Under the pieces are notes generated by a model. It saw only the letters and a list, made by a program, of their open reading frames with translations, was not told where the DNA came from and did not search any database. 64,000 bases of DNA from Paludibacteraceae bacterium. Lineage in GTDB: Bacteria > Bacteroidota > Bacteroidia > Bacteroidales > Paludibacteraceae. Location of the stretch: NCBI GenBank assembly GCA_017412245.1, contig JAFPYI010000038.1, forward strand, positions 53,166-117,165, written 5' to 3'. This document shows positions 44,106-53,280 of this stretch, piece by piece; position 1 is the stretch's first letter, and each line of letters starts with the position of its first letter. The position numbers and the translations under genes were made by a program.

Positions 44106-44873
44106 ATGCTTTTCAATTCAATAGTCTACGGACTGATACATAGTAGAAGGTTAGGAGCAAGTCTTGGTATGGAGATTATGCCTCTTACGCATAAACTATG
44201 CACGTTTAATTGCGTGTATTGTGAGTGCGGATGGAATGAACCTGTTCTTCATCCCGTTCTCCCGACTCGAGAGGAAATCTATCAGGCATTAGAGGCTAAA
44301 CTGCAAGAATTACAGTCCGAAGGAACGCATATTGATGTGATTACTTTCAGCGGTAATGGAGAACCTACACTTCATCCGGATTTCTTACCGATTATTCAAG
44401 ATACCTGTCTCTTGCGCGATCGGTATTATCCGCAAGCAAAAGTGAGTGTCTTGAGCAATTCTACACAATTAGGCAGAGTGGATGTCGTGCAAGCATTACG
44501 GATGTGCGATAATCGAATTCTCAAACTGGACGCAAGTACGGATGAGATGCTTCGCAGAATTGACATGCCGACGAATAAAGATTTAACAATTGCCACATTG
44601 GTGCATCATCTCGAACAATTCAATGGAGATTTTACATTGCAGACTTGCTTCTTGCGTGGAGAACATGATGGGGCACGTATTGATAACACTTCGCCGGAAG
44701 AATTGAACGCTTGGTATAACATTGTGCGGCATCTCAAACCTAAACAAATCATGATTTACGTCATCGATCGTAAAACGCCGGAAGAACGATTGGAAAAACT
44801 CCCTCGAGAAGAGATGGAACGCATAGCCGCACCATTAAAAGAAGAAGGCTTTGATATCATTGTTAGTGCATGA
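44106..44873 (+). CDS. Radical SAM protein (COG0731-like)
   Basis: A 255-residue radical SAM enzyme. The cluster motif is Cys32-x3-Cys36-x2-Cys39 (LCTFNCVYC), preceded by IHSRRLGASLGMEIMPL, which is typical of the wyosine-synthase-like COG0731 group found in bacteria. The SAM-binding strand reads TFSGNGEPTLHPDF. The substrate of the bacterial members is unknown, and bacteria lack wyosine, so the family label should not be read as a function. It starts 1 base after dnaG and overlaps the next gene by 4 bases. Confidence 0.88.
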   Translation: MLFNSIVYGLIHSRRLGASLGMEIMPLTHKLCTFNCVYCECGWNEPVLHPVLPTREEIYQALEAKLQELQSEGTHIDVITFSGNGEPTLHPDFLPIIQDTCLLRDRYYPQAKVSVLSNSTQLGRVDVVQALRMCDNRILKLDASTDEMLRRIDMPTNKDLTIATLVHHLEQFNGDFTLQTCFLRGEHDGARIDNTSPEELNAWYNIVRHLKPKQIMIYVIDRKTPEERLEKLPREEMERIAAPLKEEGFDIIVSA

Positions 44874-45850
44874 AAATACTTATCGCACCACTGAATTGGG
44901 GATTAGGACACGCTTCTCGTTGTATTCCGCTTATTCGTCAGTACGTGGCGGATGGACATGAAGTGATTTTAGGTGGAGACGGAGATAGTTTGGTCTTACT
45001 CCGAAAACATTTTCCGCAATTGCGATACGTCTATATTGCTCCATTAACCTTAAGATACAGCAGCGGGAAACGACAAGTCTGGGCGATGATTCGTGCCTTG
45101 CCGCAAATTATCCGTTGGGCTATTAAAGATCATATGATGCTTCGTGCTGTTCTGCACGAGGAAAAAATCGATAGAGTGATAAGTGATAATAGATTTGGAC
45201 TTTACAATAAAGAGGTTGAATCAATCTATATCACCCATCAACTTCATATAATGTTTCCTAAAATCTGGAAATGGTTAGAACCGTTAGCGGAAAATCTCCA
45301 CGCGCGCATATGTACGCGTTATAAAGAGGTGTGGATTCCCGATTTTGAAGATCCAAAACAGAATTTGGCGGGAGAATTAAGCCATCCACGTAAAACAGTA
45401 AATGGTAAATGGGCCAACATTAAATTAAATTATCTCGGACCGTTAAGCCGTTTTTCGACTTCTTCATCTCCGCAACACAACACCTCATATTCCGTAGTAG
45501 CGGTATTGAGTGGACTTGAACCACAACGAACGATCTTGGAGAAAAATATCGTAGGGCATTACCGGAATAGTTCTCAATCCGTTTTAGTAGTTCAAGGATT
45601 AGTATCGAAACCGAAAACTGTAATTAAGTGGGGGAATATCACACTTGTGCCGACAATGAGTGATGAAGAATTGCAGAATGCTATATTAGGTGCCGAACGT
45701 ATAATCGCTCGCTCTGGTTATTCTACAATTATGGATTTATATACGTTGGGAGTGTTGGAGAAAGCCGAACTTATTCCTACACCGGGTCAACCGGAACAAG
45801 AATATTTGGCGCAATACTTATCCGATAGAACCCTCCAAGGAAACTTGTAG
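44870..45850 (+). CDS. Glycosyltransferase, MurG/GT28-like
   Basis: A 326-residue two-domain glycosyltransferase of GT-B type. The N-terminus [20 protein letters not shown] matches the nucleotide-sugar transferase family seen widely in Bacteroidota. The C-terminal half has the sugar-nucleotide site ([27 protein letters not shown]). The acceptor is not predictable. It begins with an ATGA overlap to the radical SAM gene and ends inside the convergent sufB gene, with 33 bases shared tail to tail. Confidence 0.85.
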   Translation: MKILIAPLNWGLGHASRCIPLIRQYVADGHEVILGGDGDSLVLLRKHFPQLRYVYIAPLTLRYSSGKRQVWAMIRALPQIIRWAIKDHMMLRAVLHEEKIDRVISDNRFGLYNKEVESIYITHQLHIMFPKIWKWLEPLAENLHARICTRYKEVWIPDFEDPKQNLAGELSHPRKTVNGKWANIKLNYLGPLSRFSTSSSPQHNTSYSVVAVLSGLEPQRTILEKNIVGHYRNSSQSVLVVQGLVSKPKTVIKWGNITLVPTMSDEELQNAILGAERIIARSGYSTIMDLYTLGVLEKAELIPTPGQPEQEYLAQYLSDRTLQGNL

Positions 45851-47254
45851 TAGTTTTTGGGCTTCGACTGCAAATTCCATAGGAAGTTTATCCATCACTT
45901 CTTTTGCATAACCATTCACAATCAATCCGACAGCATCTTCTACGCCTATACCTCTCTGGCGGCAATAGAAAAGTTGGTCCTCGGAAATCTTACTGGTCGT
46001 TGCCTCATGTTCTACTATCGCTGTTGGATTGGATATTTGCATATCCGGGAAAGTGTGAGCGCCACATTTATCTCCTAACAACAACGAATCACATTGACTG
46101 TAGTTGCGCGCATTGATAGCATTCTTGCCCATTTTAACCAATCCGCGATAAGCATTTTGACTCTTGCCGGCAGAAATACCTTTGGAGATAATTCGCGAGT
46201 GAGTATTGCGACCGATATGAATCATCTTGGTGCCTGTATCGGCTTGCTGATAATTGTTGGTTACGGCTACTGAATAGAATTCTGCTTGTGAATTATCACC
46301 ACGCAAGATACAAGAAGGATATTTCCATGTAATTGCAGAACCGGTTTCTACTTGCGTCCAACTAAGACGGGCATTTTCATAGGTAATACCACGTTTGGTT
46401 ACAAAATTAAAGATGCCACCTTTACCGTCTTTATCACCCGGATACCAATTCTGAACAGTCGAGTATTTGACTTCAGCATCTTTATGAACTACGATTTCTA
46501 CAATAGCGGCATGGAGTTGATTCTCATCACGCATAGGTGCGGTACATCCCTCTAAATAAGACAGATAGGCTCCTTCATCAGCAATAAGAAGGGTACGCTC
46601 AAACTGTCCGGTATTTCCTGCATTGATACGGAAATAAGTACTTAACTCCATCGGACATCTCACGCCTTTAGGAATATACACAAACGAACCGTCTGAAAAT
46701 ACAGCCGAATTTAGTGCTGCGTAAAAATTATCGGTAGGTGGAACAACAGAACCAAGATATTGGCGAACTAAATCAGGATGCTCACGCACAGCTTCGCTAA
46801 TAGAACAAAAGATAATTCCTTTTTCTGCTAATGTTTGACGGAAGGTCGTTTTGACACTTACAGAGTCCATTACAGCATCAACAGCCATGGCGTTACCTGC
46901 TAATGCAGCGCGTTCTTCCAAAGGAATTCCTAACTTATCGAAAGTCTTCATGATTTCAGCATCTATTTCTTCATTTTCCTCTTTCTTCTTGGTGCGAGGA
47001 GCTGCATAGTATGAAATAGATTGGAAATCAATATCTGGAATATCTAAATGAGCCCAAGTCGGAACTTTCATAGATTGCCATTTATGGAAGGCTTTAAGAC
47101 GGAAATCAAGCAACCACTCAGGCTCACCTTTTTTTGCAGAGATAAGTCTAATGATATTCTCATTCAAACCGGCAGGTACAATGTCCGTTTCCACATCAGT
47201 AGTGAAACCGTATTTGTACTCTTGGTTGGTGATGTCTTGTATAATATCTTCCAT
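45818..47254 (-). CDS. sufB: Fe-S cluster assembly scaffold SufB
   Basis: A 478-residue SufB, core of the SufBCD iron-sulfur assembly complex. Visible are [39 protein letters not shown], and the C-terminal [20 protein letters not shown], with the beta-helix core between. It is full length. Unusually, sufC and sufD are not downstream: the gene runs straight into the convergent glycosyltransferase. tRNA-Cys lies 44 bases upstream on the same strand, with a hairpin between. Confidence 0.95.
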   Translation of the reverse strand: MEDIIQDITNQEYKYGFTTDVETDIVPAGLNENIIRLISAKKGEPEWLLDFRLKAFHKWQSMKVPTWAHLDIPDIDFQSISYYAAPRTKKKEENEEIDAEIMKTFDKLGIPLEERAALAGNAMAVDAVMDSVSVKTTFRQTLAEKGIIFCSISEAVREHPDLVRQYLGSVVPPTDNFYAALNSAVFSDGSFVYIPKGVRCPMELSTYFRINAGNTGQFERTLLIADEGAYLSYLEGCTAPMRDENQLHAAIVEIVVHKDAEVKYSTVQNWYPGDKDGKGGIFNFVTKRGITYENARLSWTQVETGSAITWKYPSCILRGDNSQAEFYSVAVTNNYQQADTGTKMIHIGRNTHSRIISKGISAGKSQNAYRGLVKMGKNAINARNYSQCDSLLLGDKCGAHTFPDMQISNPTAIVEHEATTSKISEDQLFYCRQRGIGVEDAVGLIVNGYAKEVMDKLPMEFAVEAQKLLQVSLEGSIG

Positions 47255-47272
47255 CTTTTCTTTATATTATAA

Positions 47273-47294
47273 GAGCCGCCATTGTAGGCGGCTC
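47273..47294 (-). terminator. Hairpin between tRNA-Cys and sufB
   Basis: An 8-bp G+C-rich stem (GAGCCGCC/GGCGGCTC, 47273-47280 with 47287-47294) with a 6-base loop. On the minus strand it is followed by TTATAATATAAAG rather than a long T run, so termination may be partial and let sufB be read from the tRNA promoter. Confidence 0.6.
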
Positions 47295-47298
47295 GCTG

Positions 47299-47370
47299 AG
47301 GCCGGTAGCGGAGTCAAACCGCTCTAAACGGTTTTGCAGACCGCTGACTAAGTCGCTCATCCAACCGGCC
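47299..47370 (-). tRNA. tRNA-Cys (anticodon GCA)
   Basis: Minus-strand cloverleaf: acceptor GGCCGGT/ACCGGCC, anticodon stem GCGGT/ACCGT with loop CTGCAAA (anticodon GCA), T-arm AGCGG-TTTGACT-CCGCT, and discriminator T, as expected for tRNA-Cys. CCA is not encoded. Confidence 0.95.
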
Positions 47371-47388
47371 AATTATCAAAAGCGGGTG

Positions 47389-47420
47389 CAAAGGTACTAC
47401 ATTTTTTTTACATACGCAAG
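47389..47420 (-). promoter_or_regulatory. Promoter of tRNA-Cys (and possibly sufB)
   Basis: Minus strand -7 box TACCTTTG (47396-47389); the -33 box at the 20-base spacing reads CTTG (47420-47417) inside a CGCAA/TTGCG inverted repeat. No separate promoter is seen between the tRNA and sufB. Confidence 0.75.
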
Positions 47421-47479
47421 TATTTGCGCGTTTTTTTAACTTTTTTAATTCAATTAACGATTCCTAAACAACACTTCCA

Positions 47480-50146
47480 TCATTGTACAAGCGGTAAATT
47501 GATTTCTGTAACAGCTTGAATGCTGACGTTGGAAAGGGTAGATTGCATGTCCGGATTGTTTTGCAATAAACCTACCCACCATTCAGCTTCGTCTAAATCA
47601 GCAAATCCGCTTACACGCAGTCCGCTTCCTTCTCCAAGAATCGGCATTTTCTGCAAATCGAAATCGCGAATGAGGAATTGTGAAAAGTTAAAGAGTGCTA
47701 CTTCATATAGCAAATCATTGAGTGCTTGCTCATCTGTGCTAGGTAATCGCAGCAATACTATACTGGGTTGTTTTCGATCATCACTCCACTGCTGTGTTGA
47801 TGAAATAGTATCATTATCTTCTGTATTTATCTGACCACGAGCGTCTGCCAAAGAACTTGTAGCACCACCGGTTTGGCTTTCCATTCCTTGACCTAACATA
47901 GCCAACATATCTTTTGCTATCGCTCCAACCTCGGTCTCTGGGTGTTTCCCTACAAGTTCCTGCAGTTCCTTAATGAAAGCTTCTTGACCTTCTGTTCGTG
48001 CTACGGCAATAGCATGTAGGAAGCGGAAACGTGGCATCAATGGACTAAGAGGATATTCCTGCTCTGCATATTTCTTATTTGCCTTAACATCATTATAGGC
48101 TCCTTTGACAAAGGACTGATAAGTACATGCATAGAGCGAGTCTTGTTCCTGTGCCATTCGTTTGAGTTGTTCGAAATAATTAGGTTGACTTACTATTTGT
48201 GCTTGTTGTGACTGAGGGAAATACCGAATTATTTTATTTTTCCATTCCTCTGCTTGTTCAGTATGCTCATTACGTAATTCGTACAAGTAGTAACTGTAAT
48301 ATGGTTCCAAAAGATCAATGTGCCCTTCTTGCCGTTGTTCTAACCAGTTCATAGTTTCTCGCGCCAGCGGTTCATCACCCACCTTATCGCGATAGAGATA
48401 GACAAGTGCTATCATCGCTTCTCGCCATAAGCTGTCACATATAGCATATTCGGCATCTGTGCGTGGAATTTGTTGAAGATAATATTCCGGTTTATGATTA
48501 TCCGTTTCTATAGCGGGGCGTGCATCAACAGAATCCGTAGATATAGAAGTAGAATCCATTTCTTCTATGGTCTCGTCCGATTCTGGAGAAACGGCGGTAA
48601 CTTGTTTGTTTGTCCGTCTCCAGTTATCTTCTAATATACGGTTTCCCCATCGTCTGCGCCATTCTTGTTGACCTTGTTGTAAGAGTTGTGGATTGTAGAA
48701 ATACCATTCACCTTTTGCACCGAATGCACCACCTAACATATTAGAAGTGTTAACACTTCGTAATCCGCCATCGCCTCTTGCGGCCTCTCGTGCTGCTTGT
48801 GCTTGTTGTATGGAGTCTTCTCGTTCAGTAGTTATGAGGTCGGCAATAATCTTATCAACAATGGCCCGTTGTTCTTCTTCACTAAGATGACTTAAATGTT
48901 GTAAAGAATCCTGTAATTGCGCCTGTTGGTAAAAAAGAATGACTTCATCTAATACCTCAGAGCGTTGCTGAATACGCGAGTAATCTTCGTCGTCTGCAGT
49001 AAGGATAGTGACGGCTTCTTTATAACACGGTTGTGCTTTAGGATAATTCTGTTGGCTATAGTATATGTCTCCGGTTTTGACGAGAATCGCAGCTTTCACT
49101 TTACCGCCCTTGGTTGACTCCTTGATAGCACGTTCATACATAGCAAGAGCATTAGTAGTGTCACCTTGTTGGAAATAGATATTTCCCATCGCGCCGTAAA
49201 TCTGATCTAAGCGATCTTTATATTTGGATTGCTTAGTCATAACCCGCAGTTGTTTAAGAGAATTTTTGGCCCCCAATTCGGCAATACGTAGTCTTGCGTT
49301 GAATTCCATTTCATTGGGTGGGGCCATACGAATAACACTTTTGTAAGCGCTGATAGCCTCTTTCTTATCATTATCCAATTCGTACAATTGTCCTAAAACA
49401 TAAGCAAACCGTGGACGATAAATCTTACGTTTCTCGTACGGGATAGCAATTTTGACGAAAGGAATAGCGGAGTGATATTGTTTGCCGTGTAGAAGCACAT
49501 CGGCTTTGACTGCAGAATAAAGTCGTGCGTGTTTTTTACTCAAGGCATCTATCTGCACCCGATTGAGAATGTCTTCTGCTTCGTACTGCCATCCTAATTC
49601 AGCATATGCTCGTGCTATCCATAGCTGGCATTGCGCTACCATATCGGCATCATCTGCATAATGACGACTGATATAATCAAAGGTACTAACTGCACCTAAA
49701 AAATCTCCTTTGTGAAATTCTGCTTCGCCTAATCGAATCCATGCTAAACTCATGTTGGCATTAAATTCCTCAGACTGTAACCACTGTTTATATTTAGGGT
49801 CGTTGGCGCGTTTAGGATCACGTTTAGGTTTTGCTTTGATTGAGTGTAACTTGATACATTTACGGCATTTCTCAATCGTTTTATCCATTTGAGTAACACT
49901 CGCTTCTGCAGCTTGATGATTGCTTACAGGGTACAGATAAAGAACTTGTGTATAATCGTCTTGATTGGCATCACGAATAGCTTTGAGACCTTCCTCGTAA
50001 GCAATATTTCCATTATAGAGAATATTATATTTAACTTTGGTCTGATGAAAAGAACGTGTAGCCCATGTGTTCTTTTGCGTTGAACATGCGCTAAGCGTTA
50101 GTATCGCACTAACCCAAAGAATAATATGTCTACAATAAGCTCTCAA
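47480..50146 (-). CDS. porW: T9SS/gliding-motility lipoprotein PorW/SprE-like, with TPR repeats
   Basis: An 888-residue lipoprotein (lipobox LSAC). It starts CSTQKNTWATRSFHQTKVKYNILYNGNIAYEEG, split over mature residues about 1-33, a beginning that matches PorW/SprE of the type IX secretion system. Several TPR-like repeats follow (for example SLAWIRLGEAEFHKGDFLGA, AMGNIYFQQGDTTNALAMYE). PorW links the periplasmic T9SS motor to the outer-membrane translocon. The only start is a TTG at 50146. It is the fourth gene of the parE-hypothetical-tsaB operon. Length is close to F. johnsoniae SprE. Confidence 0.85.
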   Translation of the reverse strand: MRAYCRHIILWVSAILTLSACSTQKNTWATRSFHQTKVKYNILYNGNIAYEEGLKAIRDANQDDYTQVLYLYPVSNHQAAEASVTQMDKTIEKCRKCIKLHSIKAKPKRDPKRANDPKYKQWLQSEEFNANMSLAWIRLGEAEFHKGDFLGAVSTFDYISRHYADDADMVAQCQLWIARAYAELGWQYEAEDILNRVQIDALSKKHARLYSAVKADVLLHGKQYHSAIPFVKIAIPYEKRKIYRPRFAYVLGQLYELDNDKKEAISAYKSVIRMAPPNEMEFNARLRIAELGAKNSLKQLRVMTKQSKYKDRLDQIYGAMGNIYFQQGDTTNALAMYERAIKESTKGGKVKAAILVKTGDIYYSQQNYPKAQPCYKEAVTILTADDEDYSRIQQRSEVLDEVILFYQQAQLQDSLQHLSHLSEEEQRAIVDKIIADLITTEREDSIQQAQAAREAARGDGGLRSVNTSNMLGGAFGAKGEWYFYNPQLLQQGQQEWRRRWGNRILEDNWRRTNKQVTAVSPESDETIEEMDSTSISTDSVDARPAIETDNHKPEYYLQQIPRTDAEYAICDSLWREAMIALVYLYRDKVGDEPLARETMNWLEQRQEGHIDLLEPYYSYYLYELRNEHTEQAEEWKNKIIRYFPQSQQAQIVSQPNYFEQLKRMAQEQDSLYACTYQSFVKGAYNDVKANKKYAEQEYPLSPLMPRFRFLHAIAVARTEGQEAFIKELQELVGKHPETEVGAIAKDMLAMLGQGMESQTGGATSSLADARGQINTEDNDTISSTQQWSDDRKQPSIVLLRLPSTDEQALNDLLYEVALFNFSQFLIRDFDLQKMPILGEGSGLRVSGFADLDEAEWWVGLLQNNPDMQSTLSNVSIQAVTEINLPLVQ

Positions 50147-50162
50147 TGCCGTTTATCTATTG

Positions 50163-50843
50163 TTAGGTTAACCCCTTTATATGACTTGGTGCTGCAATAA
50201 ATTCTTTTAAGTAGCAAGGTTCATAATATGCTACATTTGCACCACTAAAACCTTGTGCTATGCGTTGTTCTGCTAATGCTCCCATATATTGCGCTTCCGG
50301 AACAATTCCGTCTATAAAGTGACAATTCAAAGGATTTAACACCGTTTGGCATTTGCTTGCTCCGGTACCAAAATAATAAAATGATTTAGTTGGTGCAAAA
50401 TTCTCATCAACAACACATGCTTGAGTCTCTGTTAAGGACTGTAAATGCGTGTCATATAGGGCTGTATAAATTTCCATCCTTCGTGCGTCAATCATCGGAC
50501 AGAGAGGCTCATTTATGTTTGGCATTTTTGCTAAAACTGCAGCGCAAAGAATTTGTAAAGTAGGAATTGGTATAAGTGGAATTCCCCAACCATAGCATAA
50601 TCCTTTAGCAGTTCCGGTACCGATGCGCAAACCGGTATAACTTCCAGGCCCATCGCCGATAGCGATTGCGTCTATTTGCATGTTTTGTTGCTGGGCGAGA
50701 CTTACCAATTGTTTAACATATTGCGGCAACAATTTGGCATGATTGTCCCCTTCATAGTTTATGAGTTGCTTTATGGTAACTCCATCCTGCCAAAGAGCGG
50801 CAGAGCAGACATGTGTACTTGTTTCTATGCAGATGATTGTCAT
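50163..50843 (-). CDS. tsaB: tRNA t6A synthesis protein TsaB
   Basis: Partner of TsaD in making threonylcarbamoyl-adenosine at position 37 of ANN-reading tRNAs; 226 residues, the normal size. The ASKHA-fold signature appears as IICIETSTHVCSAALW (3-18) and IGDGPGSYTGLRIGTGTAKG, split across about 62-81. The ATG at 50843 follows the upstream stop by 6 bases; porW starts 16 bases after its stop. Confidence 0.94.
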   Translation of the reverse strand: MTIICIETSTHVCSAALWQDGVTIKQLINYEGDNHAKLLPQYVKQLVSLAQQQNMQIDAIAIGDGPGSYTGLRIGTGTAKGLCYGWGIPLIPIPTLQILCAAVLAKMPNINEPLCPMIDARRMEIYTALYDTHLQSLTETQACVVDENFAPTKSFYYFGTGASKCQTVLNPLNCHFIDGIVPEAQYMGALAEQRIAQGFSGANVAYYEPCYLKEFIAAPSHIKGLT

Positions 50844-50849
50844 AGTGTT

Positions 50850-51260
50850 TTAGGATTTTGCCCGTTGTTCGCGGACAATGAGTAAAGCTTCTTCACGAAT
50901 ATCATTGGGAAGCTCAATATGCCGTAATTGGAGACTCCGACACCAACCGGGGACATCGACTTCAGAAAGAGTGTCGAATACTTGTCGAATAGCTTGATAT
51001 TGTGCTTCTGTATAGGAAGTTGGGTCTAAGTCGGCAAGAGCATCTAATTCTTCATCATCGTAATACTCAGGTTTGGCATTTGTTTGCAAAATATTTTCCT
51101 TTTCACACACAAGATGTGTGCCACAACATCCTTCAGGACGTACAGCCTTTTGTGGAAGGTTTTCTTTTGTTGTAGAATCTTTTTGTTTTCTGCGTTCATG
51201 AACTTCCGTCAAGACGAGCACAACAATAACGAGTACTATGAAAAGAATAAGAGGTATCAT
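50850..51260 (-). CDS. Conserved membrane-anchored protein with Cys motif
   Basis: A 136-residue protein with one N-terminal membrane helix (PLILFIVLVIVVLVL), a short Lys-rich linker, and a Cys motif (EGCCGTHLVC). An acidic helical part follows (EYYDDEELDALADLDPTSYT) and a Trp/Arg-rich end (VPGWCRSLQLRHIELP). I recognise it as a small protein conserved among Bacteroidales, sometimes labelled phospholipase without evidence I could support. It sits between parE and tsaB with 6-base gaps on both sides. Confidence 0.8.
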   Translation of the reverse strand: MIPLILFIVLVIVVLVLTEVHERRKQKDSTTKENLPQKAVRPEGCCGTHLVCEKENILQTNAKPEYYDDEELDALADLDPTSYTEAQYQAIRQVFDTLSEVDVPGWCRSLQLRHIELPNDIREEALLIVREQRAKS

Positions 51261-51266
51261 ACGTCA

Positions 51267-53204
51267 CTATTCCTCCTCAACGGCATCTTCTTCAATAACC
51301 AGATTATCAATGATGAATTGTTGACGTTCTGTAGTGTTTTTACCCATATAATAATTGAGTAATTCACTTACTTTATCCTCTTTACGTAACATCACTTGGT
51401 CTAAACGAATACCTTTACCAATAAAATCCTTAAATTCATCAGGTGAGATTTCACCAAGACCTTTAAATCGAGTAATCTCAGGGTTTTTAATCGCGTTGAT
51501 AGCTTGCAATCGTTCCTCTTCACTGTAACAGTAAAGGGTTTGACTCTTGTCTTTTACACGGAAAAGTGGTGTTTGTAGGATGTATACGTGACCTTTTTTG
51601 ACCAAATCAGGGAAGAACTGCAAGAAGAAAGTCAGCATTAGCAAACGAATGTGCATACCATCCACATCGGCATCGGTAGCGATAATAACCTTATTATAAC
51701 GTAATTCGTCCAGACCATCTTCGATATTTAATGCAGATTGCAAACAGTTGAATTCTTCATTCTCGTATACTACTTGTTTGGTCAGTCCGTAGCAATTGAG
51801 AGGTTTTCCACGTAGAGAGAAAACAGCTTGCGTGCGTACATCACGACTTTTGGTGATAGAACCCGATGCAGACAAACCCTCTGTAATAAAGATGCAAGAT
51901 TCTAATCGTAAATCATCATCAGAGTCTTTAGAGGTTTTGACAGGACGGGCATCATTGAGATGAATTTGGCAGTCGCGCAGTTTAGGATTATTTACAAGAT
52001 TTTTCTTTGCTCGTTCACGAGCAGCTTTTGTCACACCGGCTATTGCCTTACGCTCTTTCTCGCTGTCCTGTATTTTTTGTAGCATAATCTCCACGGTCTG
52101 CGGAGTCTTATGCAAATAGTTGTCTAATTGCTGTTTAACAAAATCATTGACAAACTTATTGACAGAAACACCACCGGTGGGGCTCATGTCTTTAGAACCC
52201 AGTTTGACTTTCGTTTGACTTTCGAAGACAGGTTCTTCCACATTAATAGCAATTGCACCTACAACACCGTTTCGGATATCTGCTAAATCTTGATTTTTAT
52301 TGAAAAACTCCTTTATGGTTCGCCCGATTGCTTCTCGGTAAGCTGTTTGGTGTGTTCCGCCTTGAATTGTGTGCTGGCCGTTAACAAACGAGTAGTACTC
52401 GTCGCTATTTTGGTCAGTATGCGTTAGCGCAATTTCTATGTCTTCGCCCTTGAGATGGATAATCGGGTAGAGCGGCTCTACCGTCATGTTCTCAGTAAGC
52501 AAATCCAATAGACCATTCTTCGAAACAAATTTCTTGCCATTGTAAACGAGTGTCAATCCCGTATTGAGATATGCATAATTACGCAATAACTCTTCGATGT
52601 AGTCATCGCGGAAGCGGTAATTTTCAAATAAACCTTTGCTGTTATCCGGAACAAATTCAATAATAGTGCCGCGTTTCTCGTTTCCACTATAATCTTGGAT
52701 ACCGGTATCGGTTGTCAATTTTCCTTGCGCAAATTCTGCCTTGCGGGTTTTACCTTCACGGAACGATTGTACGGAGAAATAACTGGAGAGTGCATTCACA
52801 GCTTTAGTACCTACGCCATTTAGTCCGACAGATTTCTTAAATGCCTTACTGTCATACTTACCTCCGGTATTAAGCATGCTCACTACATCCACTAACTTGC
52901 CTAAAGGAATTCCGCGCCCGTAGTCGCGCACGCGTACACGACCATCCTGAACGTCTACTTCAATTACTTTCCCTTCCCCCATACGGTACTCGTCAATAGA
53001 GTTGTCTATACTCTCTTTAATGAGTACATAAATACCATCATCATTGTGACTGCCATCGCCTAACTTGCCGATATACATACCTGGACGACGACGGATATGC
53101 TCCATGTCATCAAGATGGATAATATTTTCATCTCCGTATGAAACGGAGGGCTGGTCATTCGTAATATATTCTTCTTCAGCGGATATTTGTTCTGGTTTAG
53201 CCAT
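51267..53204 (-). CDS. parE: DNA topoisomerase IV subunit B
   Basis: ATPase subunit of topoisomerase IV, which decatenates daughter chromosomes; 645 residues. The GHKL ATP site is shown by [19 protein letters not shown] and [15 protein letters not shown]; the Toprim part by [11 protein letters not shown] and [13 protein letters not shown]. The order of motifs and the N-terminus favour ParE over GyrB. parC, usually close by, is not in the window. It leads a four-gene operon that ends with porW. Confidence 0.93.
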   Translation of the reverse strand: MAKPEQISAEEEYITNDQPSVSYGDENIIHLDDMEHIRRRPGMYIGKLGDGSHNDDGIYVLIKESIDNSIDEYRMGEGKVIEVDVQDGRVRVRDYGRGIPLGKLVDVVSMLNTGGKYDSKAFKKSVGLNGVGTKAVNALSSYFSVQSFREGKTRKAEFAQGKLTTDTGIQDYSGNEKRGTIIEFVPDNSKGLFENYRFRDDYIEELLRNYAYLNTGLTLVYNGKKFVSKNGLLDLLTENMTVEPLYPIIHLKGEDIEIALTHTDQNSDEYYSFVNGQHTIQGGTHQTAYREAIGRTIKEFFNKNQDLADIRNGVVGAIAINVEEPVFESQTKVKLGSKDMSPTGGVSVNKFVNDFVKQQLDNYLHKTPQTVEIMLQKIQDSEKERKAIAGVTKAARERAKKNLVNNPKLRDCQIHLNDARPVKTSKDSDDDLRLESCIFITEGLSASGSITKSRDVRTQAVFSLRGKPLNCYGLTKQVVYENEEFNCLQSALNIEDGLDELRYNKVIIATDADVDGMHIRLLMLTFFLQFFPDLVKKGHVYILQTPLFRVKDKSQTLYCYSEEERLQAINAIKNPEITRFKGLGEISPDEFKDFIGKGIRLDQVMLRKEDKVSELLNYYMGKNTTERQQFIIDNLVIEEDAVEEE

Positions 53205-53241
53205 ACTAAATAGGTTTACAATGGTAATTCAATTTGGACTG

Positions 53242-53273
53242 CAAAAGTACTACTTTTTTTTGACATATGCAAA
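53242..53273 (-). promoter_or_regulatory. Promoter of the parE operon
   Basis: Minus strand TTTG (53273-53270) and TACTTTTG (53249-53242), spacer 20. It lies between parE and the end of the CotH gene; the leader is about 33 bases. Confidence 0.85.
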
Positions 53274-53280
53274 TTTTTTG

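Noticed and set aside
44106-44873. Wyosine synthase
   Set aside because: The COG label suggests it, but bacteria do not make wyosine and the substrate site is not conserved enough to claim.
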